In this document: positions 55,042 to 63,961 of the stretch, piece after piece
Numbering within the stretch: position 1 is the first letter of the stretch
How the letters are laid out: the number at the start of each line of letters is the position of its first letter
NCBI GenBank assembly: GCA_018266355.1
Contig: JAFEAP010000013.1
Span: forward strand, 1-64,000
Source of the DNA: Bdellovibrionales bacterium
GTDB lineage: Bacteria; Bdellovibrionota; UBA1018
Direction: 5' to 3'
Length of the DNA: 64,000 bases
Notes under the pieces: model-generated
Databases searched by the model: none
What the model saw: the letters and a program-made list of their open reading frames with translations, nothing else
What the model was told of the DNA's origin: nothing
Translations under genes and position numbers: made by a program

Positions 55042-55356
55042 TCAGTTCCCGGTCGCGCTGTTGAGAAGCGGGCTCTTGTTCGCGTCGTCTCCGCCGCCTT
55101 CGAATACGTAGCCCGAGGGAAGGACCTGGTTCGCGGTATTCTTGCAGGAAGTGGTGCTCCCTTCCCCGATCTTCGAGGGGCAGCACGCCTTGTAGGCCTC
55201 GGTTCCGAGCACGTCGGCGCCGAAAGAGGCGTCTCCGCATTCCTTGCCTTTGAGGGTCGCGGTGCAGTCCGATTCGTCGGCGAACGCGACCGAGGTGAGG
55301 CCGAGGCCGGCGACCAGTCCGAGGAAGAAGAAAACCCGTTTCGATAGGAGATTCAT
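55042..55356 (-). CDS. Small secreted Cys-containing protein, putative hit (Bd0108-like) protein
   Basis: 104 residues with a signal peptide (VFFFLGLVAGLGLTSVAFA, then DESDC). The mature part holds five cysteines (SDCTATL, KECGD, KACCPS, SCKNTA), so disulfides are likely. It follows the YD-repeat gene by 15 nt and both follow the Tad pilus operon. In B. bacteriovorus the hit locus has a small signal-peptide protein (Bd0108, about 100 residues) next to Bd0109 and a flp/tad cluster, and hit mutations permit prey-independent growth. The assignment is from size, signal peptide and position, not from sequence identity, which I cannot test. Confidence 0.6.
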   Translation of the reverse strand: MNLLSKRVFFFLGLVAGLGLTSVAFADESDCTATLKGKECGDASFGADVLGTEAYKACCPSKIGEGSTTSCKNTANQVLPSGYVFEGGGDDANKSPLLNSATGN

Positions 55357-55371
55357 GTTCGTGCCCCCGCT

Positions 55372-57045
55372 TTAGAACGACAGCGTGACGCCCGCCGGCC
55401 GGATGATTTCGAGCAGGTTCTGGAAGGCCGAGGTGACCGCGAGCGCGATCTTGCGGCCGCCGGTCGAATCGACCTTCTTCACTTCCCCGCTATTCGTGTA
55501 GCTGACGTTGATCGTGCCCATCTTCGGGTCGGTGATCTCCACCGGCTTCGAGCTTTCGTTGTACTTGAAATTGATCTGCTTCTTACCCTGGTCGATCATC
55601 GTTTTGATCCGGCCGAGGTTGTCGTAAAAGAGGTGAACTTCCGCACGCGCGGAGTTCTTCGCGACGACGAGGTTCCCGCGCGTGTCGTACTGGAAGGTCG
55701 ACCAATCGACGCGCTTCTTGTTCGCCTTCTGGTATTTCACGACCCGGTTCACCTTACCGGCGCGCTGATCGTAATTCAGCTCGGTGACTTCGTTCGGCGT
55801 GACCTTCTTCGTCACGCGACCCTTCGTATCGTAGGCGAAGGTCGTTTCGTCCTTGCCGCGTTTGATGAAGATCGGAAGGCCGCAGCACTCGTTATAAATG
55901 GTCTCCGTCCGGGCGCCGTCGAGCGTGGATACCATCCGGTAGGTCCACTCCTCGCCGTTCGGCTTGTTGCGGAAGACGTATTCGTAGCCGCTCGTCGAAA
56001 TCGGGCGGCCTTCGGCGCTCTTCAGGACGACGCCGACCTTGAGGCTGTTCTTCTCACCCGGGACCTTGTCGTAGGTGTACTCGGTGATCGAGTTGTCGCG
56101 ATCCTTGACCGACTTCACGTTCTCGAGCTTGTCGCGGCCCCAGTACGCGATCTTCATCGTCGTCTTGTCGGAGTAGCCGATCTCGACGAGGTTGTGGCGC
56201 TTGTCGGAGCTGAATTTGTAGGTATAGACGTTCCCGTCGGTATCGCGCGAATAGCTCATCTCGCCGAGGTCGTTGTAGCGGTATTCCGCGATCTTGTTGT
56301 TCTCGGCCTGGATCTTCTCGACCTTCCCGAGCTTGTTGTACGAGAGGTACATCTTCCGATTCAGGTTATCCTGGATCTTCTCGATCTTGCCGTCGCGGTT
56401 ATAGGCGAGGTTGATGAAATTCCCGTTCTTGTCCTGGACCTTCAGGATTCGCCCGTTCGCGTCGAACGTCTCGGTGCGGCCCGTGTCGGTGCTGCGGACG
56501 TAGCCGTTCTTGGTCACGGTGATCCACTGGAACGCGAAACGGTTCGAGACGAGCTTCGCGCCGACCGGGAGTTTGCGCGCCTGGATTTTGCCTTGGGCCC
56601 GCCACTTCGACCATTCGTTGTTCCGGAATTCGGCGTTCGTGCGGAGTTGCTTCTTGTAGCTCTCGAGTTGGGCGCCCGAGCCGATCGCGCCGGCATGCTG
56701 AGCGACGCTCGCGATCTGCGCGACCGCGGCCTCGAGTTCCTTCGCGTTGAAGGTCGGGGCGCTGAACCGATTCTGGGCGCCGCCGCCCGCCTCGGAGACG
56801 AGCACCGAACCGTCGGATTCGACGGTCAAATAGGCTTCGTAATCGCTGCCCCATCCCCATCCGAAGATGCCGTTGTACGGGCTCTTCGAGTTATAGACGC
56901 GCTCGATCTTCGGTTCGTAACCGCCCGGATAGAGGACGTCTGTATAGCCGATGAAGAAGTTCCCGTTCCGAATGCTCACGTTCGCTTGGGCGCTCGAAAC
57001 GAGCACGAGGAACGCGGCGAAGGAAACCAACGAAGACTTTTTCAT
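55372..57045 (-). CDS. Secreted YD/RHS-repeat protein, putative Bd0109-like
   Basis: 557 residues with a signal peptide (SLVSFAAFLVLVSSAQA). An N-terminal RHS-like entry (GNFFIGYTDVLYPGGYEPKI, YNGIFGWGWGSDYEAYL) is followed by many YD-type repeats (YNRDGKIEKI, YNKLGKVEKI, YDTKGRVTKKV, YDNLGRIKTM), forming a beta shell or fibre. It lacks the RHS core end and any toxin domain and stops in GVTLSF. AAGGAGAG lies 7 nt before the ATG. The 73-nt spacer to tadB contains two short hairpins. Position next to the Tad operon and the small secreted gene matches the Bdellovibrio hit locus. Confidence 0.75.
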   Translation of the reverse strand: MKKSSLVSFAAFLVLVSSAQANVSIRNGNFFIGYTDVLYPGGYEPKIERVYNSKSPYNGIFGWGWGSDYEAYLTVESDGSVLVSEAGGGAQNRFSAPTFNAKELEAAVAQIASVAQHAGAIGSGAQLESYKKQLRTNAEFRNNEWSKWRAQGKIQARKLPVGAKLVSNRFAFQWITVTKNGYVRSTDTGRTETFDANGRILKVQDKNGNFINLAYNRDGKIEKIQDNLNRKMYLSYNKLGKVEKIQAENNKIAEYRYNDLGEMSYSRDTDGNVYTYKFSSDKRHNLVEIGYSDKTTMKIAYWGRDKLENVKSVKDRDNSITEYTYDKVPGEKNSLKVGVVLKSAEGRPISTSGYEYVFRNKPNGEEWTYRMVSTLDGARTETIYNECCGLPIFIKRGKDETTFAYDTKGRVTKKVTPNEVTELNYDQRAGKVNRVVKYQKANKKRVDWSTFQYDTRGNLVVAKNSARAEVHLFYDNLGRIKTMIDQGKKQINFKYNESSKPVEITDPKMGTINVSYTNSGEVKKVDSTGGRKIALAVTSAFQNLLEIIRPAGVTLSF

Positions 57046-57118
57046 GAACGCTCTCTCCTTGAGGCTTGAGGACCGGCGGGACCGTCCTGATCCGCACGAC
57101 CGGCATGCAACGCCGGCT

Positions 57119-57991
57119 TCAGACGTCGATCTTCACGATACGCGAGATGGTGACGTAAGCCGCCACCTCGAGACCGACCACCACTATAAGGATAATCCAC
57201 CCGAAAGTGGTCGTAAACAGCGGCCTCATGAAGTCCGGATCGGAAGTGTAGATAAAGGCGCCCAGGACGCCCGGAACCGCGAGGAGGATCATGCCCTGCA
57301 TCCGGCCCATCGCGGTCATGGCGTCAATTTTTTGTTCGAGTTTGATCCGTTCCCGGATCGTCGTGGTGATCGTGTCGAAGGTCTCCGCCAAATTACCGCC
57401 GGTCTCCTTCAGGATGTTCACGCTGGTGACGAACATCTCGACGTCGTCCGACTGGATCCGCTTCGCGAGGTTATTGAACGCCTCTTCGATCGACACACCG
57501 AGTTTATTCTCGCTGAGCACGAGGTTGAACTCCTGGCGGATCGGATCGGGCAATTCCTGGACGACGAGGCCCATCGACTGGACGACGGAGAGACCGGACT
57601 TCATCCCGTTCGACATGAGGCTCAGACCGTCGATCATTTGGAGCGTGAACGTCTTTACCCGGCGAACGTACATCCAATCGATGATCGGGCGAGGAGCTTT
57701 CCAGCCGACGATCGTCACGATCGAGCCGAGCATGAGCGCCGGCACGACCTGCGGGAGCACGAGCGCGAAGACGATCAGGCCGATCCCGAACGAGGCGATG
57801 AACTGCGCGAAGAGGACGCTGTTCGGCGAAACCTCGATGAACATCAGCGCGAGCCGTTCGACGATGTAATCGCGGGTGCCGATCGACTGGAACCGGAGCC
57901 AATCGAGGAAGCGCTCGGAATAGCGATAGGAGATGTACGCGACGGAGACGAAGAGAAGCGCCATCGCGAAATAGACTTCGATACGATCCAT
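57119..57991 (-). CDS. tadB: Tad pilus inner-membrane protein, TadB-like (GspF domain)
   Basis: 290 residues with one T2SS-F domain: membrane helices near 10-28, 85-130 and the C-terminal pair (MQGMILLAVPGVLGAFIY; GWIILIVVVGLEVAAYV), and a cytoplasmic part (VRRVKTFTLQMIDGLSLMSN, LVLSENKLGVSIEEAF). TadB-like proteins form the platform with TadC. Here no second GspF protein is present in the window, so tadC is missing or elsewhere. GGGAG lies 6 nt before the ATG. Confidence 0.88.
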   Translation of the reverse strand: MDRIEVYFAMALLFVSVAYISYRYSERFLDWLRFQSIGTRDYIVERLALMFIEVSPNSVLFAQFIASFGIGLIVFALVLPQVVPALMLGSIVTIVGWKAPRPIIDWMYVRRVKTFTLQMIDGLSLMSNGMKSGLSVVQSMGLVVQELPDPIRQEFNLVLSENKLGVSIEEAFNNLAKRIQSDDVEMFVTSVNILKETGGNLAETFDTITTTIRERIKLEQKIDAMTAMGRMQGMILLAVPGVLGAFIYTSDPDFMRPLFTTTFGWIILIVVVGLEVAAYVTISRIVKIDV

Positions 57992-58009
57992 CGTGCTCCC
58001 CCTTTCCCG

Positions 58010-60187
58010 CTATTTCGCCGCGAACAACCCGCGCGAGATCTTCATGCCCTTCGCTTCCATTTCCTCGACGAACTTCGGGATGAAACCCGTCGGAACGAAG
58101 CGGCCGATGATCTTGCGTTTCTTGTCGAGGCCTTCTTGCTTGAAGACGAAGATGTCCTGGAGCGAGATCACGTCGCCCTGCATGCCGGTCACTTCCGAGA
58201 TGTGGGTGACTTTCCGCGAACCGTCCGGGAGACGGCTCTGCTGGATGATCACGTTCACGGCGGCCGCGATGTTTTCCTTGATCGCCTTCGCCGGGAGGTT
58301 CAGCCCGGCCATCATCACGAGCGTCTCGAGACGCTGGATGCACTCGCGCGGGTTGTTCGAGTGGAGCGTGGTGAGCGAACCCGAGTGACCCGTGTTCATC
58401 GCCTGGAGCATGTCGAGCGCTTCGCCGCCGCGACACTCCCCGACCACGATCCGGTCGGGACGCATCCGGAGACAGCACTTGATCAAGTCGCGGATCGAGA
58501 CTTCTCCCTCGCCCTCGATGTTCTTCGGGCGAGTCTCGAGCCGGACGACGTGGTCCTGGCCGAGTTGGAGTTCGGCGGAGTCTTCGACGGTGATGATCCG
58601 TTCGGTCGCGGGGATGAAGTTCGAAAGGACGTTCAAGAGCGTCGTTTTACCGGAACCGGTCCCGCCCGAAACGACGATGTTCAACTTTCCCTCCACGCAC
58701 GCGCGGAGGAAGTCGGCGATTTCCTCGGTCATCGAACCGAACGTCACGAGGTCCTTGTAGAGGATCCGCTTTTTAGGGAACTTCCGGATGGTGATCGTCG
58801 GCCCGCGCAGCGCGAGCGGCGGGATGATCACGTGCACCCGCGAGCCGTCCGGGAGACGGGCGTCCACGAAGGGCACCTTCTCGTCGACGCGGCGGCCGAG
58901 CGGAGTGACGATCCGTTCGATGACGTTCATCATCTGCTGCTCGCTCGAGAACGTGACCTTCGACATCTCGGGGCGACCGCCCTTTTCGATGTAGATCTGT
59001 TCGCGGGCGTTCACCATGATTTCGGTCACGGAATCGTCGGCGAGGAGGTCTTCGAGCGGCCCGAGACCGAGCGCCTCGTCGAGGACTTCCTTCACCATCT
59101 GGGATTTGAGTTCGCGGGTATTCAGCAGCCCGACGGAATCCTCGGCGTTCAGGATGTCGAAGATCGCCTTTTGGGTGCGCTCGCGCAGCACCGCGCGCTG
59201 TTTCGCGTCCTGGGTGCTCATGTCGGTCTTTTTCAGATCCATCGCGTCGACGAGGGCCTTGTGGATCCGGAGCTTCATCTGGGTCCACGGATCGAGCGGA
59301 CCCGAGGCCGAACGCAACATCGCCGCCGCGTCCGCCGTATTGCCTTCGGCGCTGCCGCCGGGACCGCCGCCCGGGACGACGCGAAGCTGGTTCTGCATCT
59401 TCGCGGCCGCGCCGCTCGGCTTCTTCAGCTTCGCGAGCGCTTCGAGGAGGTTCGTCTGCTGGATCTTCCGGACGAGGTCGTGGTACGCGCGGGTGATCGG
59501 AGCGGACGGGGACGCGATGCAAATCGGGGTCGACTTCGCGAGCGCGCTCTCGCAGGTCGCGGTGTCTTCCGGAATCACGCCGAAGAGCGGGCGATTCAGG
59601 TTCTTCTGGATGATCTGGGGCGTGACGATGTGGGACTGCGAATAGCGGTTCACCACGATCTGCACCATCTCCGGCGGAAAGAGGAGCTCGGCGATCTTGC
59701 CGAGGATGCGTTTCGTCTGGTTGATCACGATCACGTCGGCGGTCGTGACGACGAAGATCGCCGTCGCGGACTCCATCACCTTCATCGCCGAGGGGTCGGT
59801 TCCCTGGCCGCAATCGACGACCACGAAGTTGAAGACGTTCGTGATCCCCTTCAAGAACCGGCCGAGGCCGTCGAGATCGAGGTCGCGCGCGATGATCGCG
59901 TCGCGGGGCGCGCCGATATAGGAATAACCCTGGGGCGCGTTCACCATGTACGGCGCGAGCGCCTTCGGCTCGATCGGGCCCGGTGGCATCTTCGAGACGT
60001 CGACGATCGACTTCGACGGATTCTGGCCGAGGATGATGTTCTGATCGCCGAGGGAGGCGAGGTCGAGGTCGACGAGCAGCGGACGCTGCTTGAAGTTCTG
60101 GAGGTACGCGATCGCGAGGTTGGCCGCGAAGATGGATTTCCCCACCCCGCCCTTTCCGCCCACGACTGCGATGATATGACCGGCCAT
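58010..60187 (-). CDS. tadA: Fused TadZ (MinD/ParA-like) and TadA (CpaF) pilus ATPase
   Basis: 725 residues combining two usually separate Tad proteins. Residues about 1-265 form a MinD/ParA-type ATPase (TadZ/CpaE) with deviant Walker A GGKGGVGKS at the N-terminus and a LVDLDLASLGDQ box. A Pro/Gly/Ala-rich linker (about 270-315) follows. Residues about 320-725 are the TadA/CpaF secretion ATPase (Walker A GGTGSGKTT near 505; ASP-box, Walker B GECRGGEALDML, and His-box LTTLHSNNP). TadZ normally places the pilus machine, and TadA powers it; fusion would fix their ratio. There is no receiver domain at the N-terminus, unlike CpaE. Confidence 0.92.
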   Translation of the reverse strand: MAGHIIAVVGGKGGVGKSIFAANLAIAYLQNFKQRPLLVDLDLASLGDQNIILGQNPSKSIVDVSKMPPGPIEPKALAPYMVNAPQGYSYIGAPRDAIIARDLDLDGLGRFLKGITNVFNFVVVDCGQGTDPSAMKVMESATAIFVVTTADVIVINQTKRILGKIAELLFPPEMVQIVVNRYSQSHIVTPQIIQKNLNRPLFGVIPEDTATCESALAKSTPICIASPSAPITRAYHDLVRKIQQTNLLEALAKLKKPSGAAAKMQNQLRVVPGGGPGGSAEGNTADAAAMLRSASGPLDPWTQMKLRIHKALVDAMDLKKTDMSTQDAKQRAVLRERTQKAIFDILNAEDSVGLLNTRELKSQMVKEVLDEALGLGPLEDLLADDSVTEIMVNAREQIYIEKGGRPEMSKVTFSSEQQMMNVIERIVTPLGRRVDEKVPFVDARLPDGSRVHVIIPPLALRGPTITIRKFPKKRILYKDLVTFGSMTEEIADFLRACVEGKLNIVVSGGTGSGKTTLLNVLSNFIPATERIITVEDSAELQLGQDHVVRLETRPKNIEGEGEVSIRDLIKCCLRMRPDRIVVGECRGGEALDMLQAMNTGHSGSLTTLHSNNPRECIQRLETLVMMAGLNLPAKAIKENIAAAVNVIIQQSRLPDGSRKVTHISEVTGMQGDVISLQDIFVFKQEGLDKKRKIIGRFVPTGFIPKFVEEMEAKGMKISRGLFAAK

Positions 60188-60190
60188 AAT

Positions 60191-61960
60191 CTACTTCACC
60201 TTAATGCGGAAATTGCGCTTCAGATCCTCGGAGCCTTGGGAGGCGTCGTCGATGATCTGGGGCGTGACGAAAACGACGAATTGGCCCTTCTGCTTCGCGA
60301 AGTTCTTCGTGCGCTTCAGATTGAACAAAGGCTCCGTCGTCGTTCCCGTATCGCTCTGGAACGACCCGTCGCCGAACTTATCTTTGTTGAATGCCGTGTT
60401 CACCGTCGTGCTCTCGAAACCGCCGATCGCGGCCGATTCGCCCGATTTGATGTAGAGGACGGTGTGCATCGACTTCGATCCGATGATCGGGTTCGAGCCG
60501 TTGAATCCCACGAGGTTCATGTTCGTGAGATCGGCTTCGACTTGGACCTCTTCGCCCGAGCCGAGAACGGTCGGCGTGAGCTTCGAAATGAACTGGACTT
60601 GGGCCGGCGGCGCGGCCGTGGCCGAAGTGCCGCTTCCCGAGGCGAGCTGGCTCAGGTAGATCGACGTGCTTTCGGTGAAGGTTCCCTGGACGCCGCTCTT
60701 CGTGATGATCGTACCTTGCTTCAGCACGCGGGCGAACCCGGCGTCCTGCGCGCTTTTCAACTTCGGGATGAGCGACGAGAGCGTCGCGCTGAACGAGGTC
60801 GCCTGCGCGCCGGTCGCGCCGTTCGCCTGCTGGCCGTAGCTGATCGAGGGGTCCGCGGTGAAACCCGGACTCCAGGTGAAACCGAAGTTCCGCGAGTAGT
60901 CCTTCGCGAGCTCGACGACGTGGACGAGGAGCTTCACGAGCTTCTCGTTCTTCTTCGGCGGCTGGGGGTTCACGACGATGAAATTGTAGACGTAGTCGCG
61001 GCGGGCGATGCTCGTCGCGGTCGGGTCGTTCACGGCGAGCTGGTTCCCCGGGCGGACGTCCGGGAAATAAAGGCGGGCGACCTGCTCCGCACGGCGGGCC
61101 TGGTCGAGCTGGTCGACGGTGCCTTCGAGGAAGAGGAGTCCGTTCACGATCCGGGTCTTCACGTTCGGAGCGAACGCGGAGACGTCTTCCTGGATCTTCT
61201 TCGCGAGCATGGTGAGCGCGAGCGGCGCGAGTTTCGCGAGAAGCAGGACGCTCTCGGTGTAGCCCTTCTGGTTCGTGACCGCGCGCAGGCGCGCGTAATC
61301 GTCGGAGGTGAAGACTTCGCCGTCGATGACGATGTTCGCGCCGACGACTTTCACGTCGATGCCTTCGACGTCGCGAAGGAGTTCGCGGATCTCGCCCGCG
61401 CGGCGGAGGAGGTTCGTCTGGGTGACGACGACGTCGAAGATGATCTTGATCGTGCCTTCGCCGTCGCGGACGGTGACCGTCGTCTCGCCGCCCTTGAGGG
61501 GTTTGAAGATGAGCTGACGGCGCTGGTCTCCGATGCGCACGGTGGTCACGGCGGTGACCTGGGTGTTGCCGACCTGGATCGCGGCGGGCGAATTATCGAC
61601 GTCGAAATCGAGGTCGACGACCTTGTCCTCGCCGGTCGAAAGCAGCACGCGGCGGCGGTCGGCCTTCGCTTCGGAGATGTCCTTCGTGAGGCGCGATTTC
61701 CGGTAAGGCTCGCGGGCTTTTTGGGTTTTCGACACGGGTTTGCCGGTCTCGACGGGAATGGTTTCCCCGCCGACCGAGGGCAGGTCGCCCGCGTTCGGCT
61801 GATCGCTCGGATCGTTCGGGTTCACGACGGGCGGCGCGTCGCCTTCCGCGGCGAAGGTCCGGGGAACCGAGATCGCCCCGGCGATCGAAAACACCAAAAG
61901 CCAGCTCGTGAGAGCGGCGAGTCGGGTTTCAAGTCTGCGGAGGGCGGTGGTTTTCTTCAT
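60191..61960 (-). CDS. cpaC: Tad pilus secretin (RcpA/CpaC)
   Basis: Outer-membrane channel for the pilus, 589 residues with a signal peptide. An N-terminal pilus/secretin pre-domain (about 95-165; GNTQVTAVTTVRIGDQRR) and BON-like repeats (about 180-280) come before a secretin domain (about 330-589). Secretin hallmarks are LVHVVELAKDYSRNFGF, a Ser/Gly-rich segment and the final VTPQIIDDASQ. It starts with an ATGA overlap with CpaB, 3 nt before the TadZ-TadA start. Confidence 0.9.
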   Translation of the reverse strand: MKKTTALRRLETRLAALTSWLLVFSIAGAISVPRTFAAEGDAPPVVNPNDPSDQPNAGDLPSVGGETIPVETGKPVSKTQKAREPYRKSRLTKDISEAKADRRRVLLSTGEDKVVDLDFDVDNSPAAIQVGNTQVTAVTTVRIGDQRRQLIFKPLKGGETTVTVRDGEGTIKIIFDVVVTQTNLLRRAGEIRELLRDVEGIDVKVVGANIVIDGEVFTSDDYARLRAVTNQKGYTESVLLLAKLAPLALTMLAKKIQEDVSAFAPNVKTRIVNGLLFLEGTVDQLDQARRAEQVARLYFPDVRPGNQLAVNDPTATSIARRDYVYNFIVVNPQPPKKNEKLVKLLVHVVELAKDYSRNFGFTWSPGFTADPSISYGQQANGATGAQATSFSATLSSLIPKLKSAQDAGFARVLKQGTIITKSGVQGTFTESTSIYLSQLASGSGTSATAAPPAQVQFISKLTPTVLGSGEEVQVEADLTNMNLVGFNGSNPIIGSKSMHTVLYIKSGESAAIGGFESTTVNTAFNKDKFGDGSFQSDTGTTTEPLFNLKRTKNFAKQKGQFVVFVTPQIIDDASQGSEDLKRNFRIKVK

Positions 61961-62805
61961 CGACGTTGGCTCGCGGTGTTTCGTTGGATCCGTCCGGCGT
62001 CGCCGCCGAGGATGTCGCTCATCATGGTGGATCCGAAGTTCTTGCGTTCGGTATCGTCGTTGTTCCGCAGGATCAGCGTCAGCGCGTTCTCGCCGTTCCC
62101 GGCGACGAGCGCGACGACTTGGGCCTGCTCGGGATCGACCTCGATCGTGACCGTGTCGTAGCTCGAATCCTCGCTGAGCGACTTGTAGTTCACGCGGTTC
62201 CCGTCGACTTCGACCTTGCGCGCGATGTTGTTCGTCACGTTCTGGCCGACGGAGAGCACGACGACGTCCTGGAGGATCGTCTTCGAGATCTTCGAATCCT
62301 TGCCCGCGCCCATGTCGAGGACGGCGATCACGTCGACCCGGTCGCCCGGCTTGATGAGCTTCGAGACGGAGGACTGGTTCGAGACGTTCATCGCGATCGC
62401 GCGGCGGCCCGGCGCGACCTGCGGCGCGAGGCCGGTTCGGATGCCCGGCTCGGTGATCTTGTTGTAGGTGATCTGCTCGCCCTTCTTGATCGGGACGATC
62501 GCGACCGTACCGAAGATCGCGGCGACCGATTTCTGGAGATCCTTGTTGTTCTCCTCGTCATCGTTCGACGTGCGCTCGAAAGCGATCGCCGAAGGCTCCT
62601 TGAAGGTCTTCGGCACGTTTTCGACGTAGAGCATTTCCTGGGTGATCGTTTGGGATTCCTTGATGTCGATCTTCGCTTTCAACACGAGGACGTTCGTTCC
62701 GAAGCGCTTCTTCGCGCGCTCCTCGACGTCGCTGACCCAGCTCGAAACGAGGAATACCGCGATCAGCGCGATCACTAGCGCCATCGTCATTGCTCGGTTA
62801 TTCAT
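61957..62805 (-). CDS. cpaB: Tad pilus assembly protein CpaB (RcpC-like)
   Basis: 282 residues with an N-terminal membrane anchor (MALVIALIAVFLVSSWV) and an SAF domain (about 45-120; VLKAKIDIKESQTITQEMLY, AIVPIKKGEQITYNKI) and a RcpC-like region (RRAIAMNVSNQSSVSKLI, then GDRVDVIAVL). It likely helps the secretin assemble or binds the wall. GGAGGTG lies 6 nt before the ATG. Confidence 0.9.
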   Translation of the reverse strand: MNNRAMTMALVIALIAVFLVSSWVSDVEERAKKRFGTNVLVLKAKIDIKESQTITQEMLYVENVPKTFKEPSAIAFERTSNDDEENNKDLQKSVAAIFGTVAIVPIKKGEQITYNKITEPGIRTGLAPQVAPGRRAIAMNVSNQSSVSKLIKPGDRVDVIAVLDMGAGKDSKISKTILQDVVVLSVGQNVTNNIARKVEVDGNRVNYKSLSEDSSYDTVTIEVDPEQAQVVALVAGNGENALTLILRNNDDTERKNFGSTMMSDILGGDAGRIQRNTASQRR

Positions 62806-62817
62806 CGTTCACCTCCG

Positions 62818-63387
62818 TCATTCGTCCTGTCCCTTGCAAAAGTCGAATACCGTATTCTCGCCGATGTTCTCGGCGGTCGCCGGCCGTAACCCCTCGCGGG
62901 TCACGATCGCGTTCGTCTGCGTGCACAGGGCGACCGTCGTACGGATCCGCACCTGGGCGCGATCGATCGGCTCGCTTTGCGACGGTCCTTCCGGGGCGGG
63001 TACTCCGCCGCGGGTGATCGCCTGCTTGCTCGCCGTGGCCTTGCCGCCGGTGTCGTCCACCGGCGTCTCGGCCATCCCGATCACCATCCGATTGAAACCG
63101 TATTGGACGAATTGGTCCCCTGCGGTTCCCGGCGTCCGGAAGGACAGCCGCGGATAGTACGGGGAGTTGAAAGTGAGCCAAAGCGCTTGGGCTCGCGCAT
63201 ATTTTTGGTTCACGACGGACATTTGGATCGCGGTGTTCGATCGCACCATGACCACGATAAGGCCCAGGAGGACGGGAAGCATGAAGACGAATTCAAGCAC
63301 GCTCTGGCCGCGCTCATCCCGAAGGGACGGACGGTTACTTCGCCTTGAAAGGTATCGTTTTCCGGCCGCCGCCCAATCAGCAACCAT
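62818..63387 (-). CDS. TadE-like pseudopilin, second copy
   Basis: 189 residues. A TadE-like signature follows a basic N-terminus: RGQSVLEFVFMLPVLLGLIV, with the glycine-glutamate motif of prepilin-like processing. The periplasmic part is about 130 residues with two cysteines. Start ATG 63387 overlaps the end of the first TadE-like gene by 11 nt. Confidence 0.75.
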   Translation of the reverse strand: MVADWAAAGKRYLSRRSNRPSLRDERGQSVLEFVFMLPVLLGLIVVMVRSNTAIQMSVVNQKYARAQALWLTFNSPYYPRLSFRTPGTAGDQFVQYGFNRMVIGMAETPVDDTGGKATASKQAITRGGVPAPEGPSQSEPIDRAQVRIRTTVALCTQTNAIVTREGLRPATAENIGENTVFDFCKGQDE

Positions 63388-63961
63388 TATCGATCTGTCC
63401 TTTCAACCCACGCACCGTCGCCAGGCATTCCTGGTAGGTCGGGTCCCTTCCGAGCCAGCTTTCGCTCGTTAAGACGGCCTGACCCGACGACGCGTTCGGA
63501 GGCGTCCCCGGCCGCCCAATGGGCAGCACGAATAAACGGCTCCTAAATGTATATCGGACTCCCTGCATCCAACTTAAGTCATAGTTCCCCGGATCGAACC
63601 CCGGGCCGCCCCCGATCGACGCTCCCTTGACGGTGTCGTCCTCCCCTTCGACCCCTTGAGCGATCATCGGGAACCGGTCCTCGTTCGAGACCACTCCGCG
63701 CTTCACCATCCGCACGAGGACGTCCTTCGCGCGCTGGATTTGGTCGCCTTTCGAGCTCCCGCCGGAGAGGTACGCGCGTGCCGACATGAAAGTGGCGTAT
63801 TGGACGTAGTTCCCCCACGAAAGCGCGAGGGAGAGCTGGATGAAGAAGAAGAGCAGACCGAAGACGAGGAAGATCGAGAGGGCGAATTCGACGAGCGACT
63901 GCCCGGATTCCTTCGCGGAACCCCGGAGCAGTTCGATCTTTTTAACCCCTCGTTTCGTCAT
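63377..63961 (-). CDS. TadE-like pseudopilin, first copy
   Basis: 194 residues. SGQSLVEFALSIFLVFGLLF is the TadE-type entry, with Glu five after the processing Gly or Ser, then a beta-rich periplasmic domain ending in Cys. Read leftward it is the first gene of the operon in the window. A possible upstream gene is cut by the window edge. Flp pilin, TadV peptidase and TadG-like genes are not seen and probably lie beyond 64000. Confidence 0.78.
   Translation of the reverse strand: MTKRGVKKIELLRGSAKESGQSLVEFALSIFLVFGLLFFFIQLSLALSWGNYVQYATFMSARAYLSGGSSKGDQIQRAKDVLVRMVKRGVVSNEDRFPMIAQGVEGEDDTVKGASIGGGPGFDPGNYDLSWMQGVRYTFRSRLFVLPIGRPGTPPNASSGQAVLTSESWLGRDPTYQECLATVRGLKGQIDNGC

Noticed and set aside
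55372-57045. RHS toxin with C-terminal effector domain
   Set aside because: The YD repeats run to the end and the protein stops at GVTLSF; no toxin module or immunity gene follows.
56951-62161. 1736-codon rightward open frame
   Set aside because: It is antisense to the tad genes, which have clear domains; the translation is Arg/Asp/His-rich with no motif.
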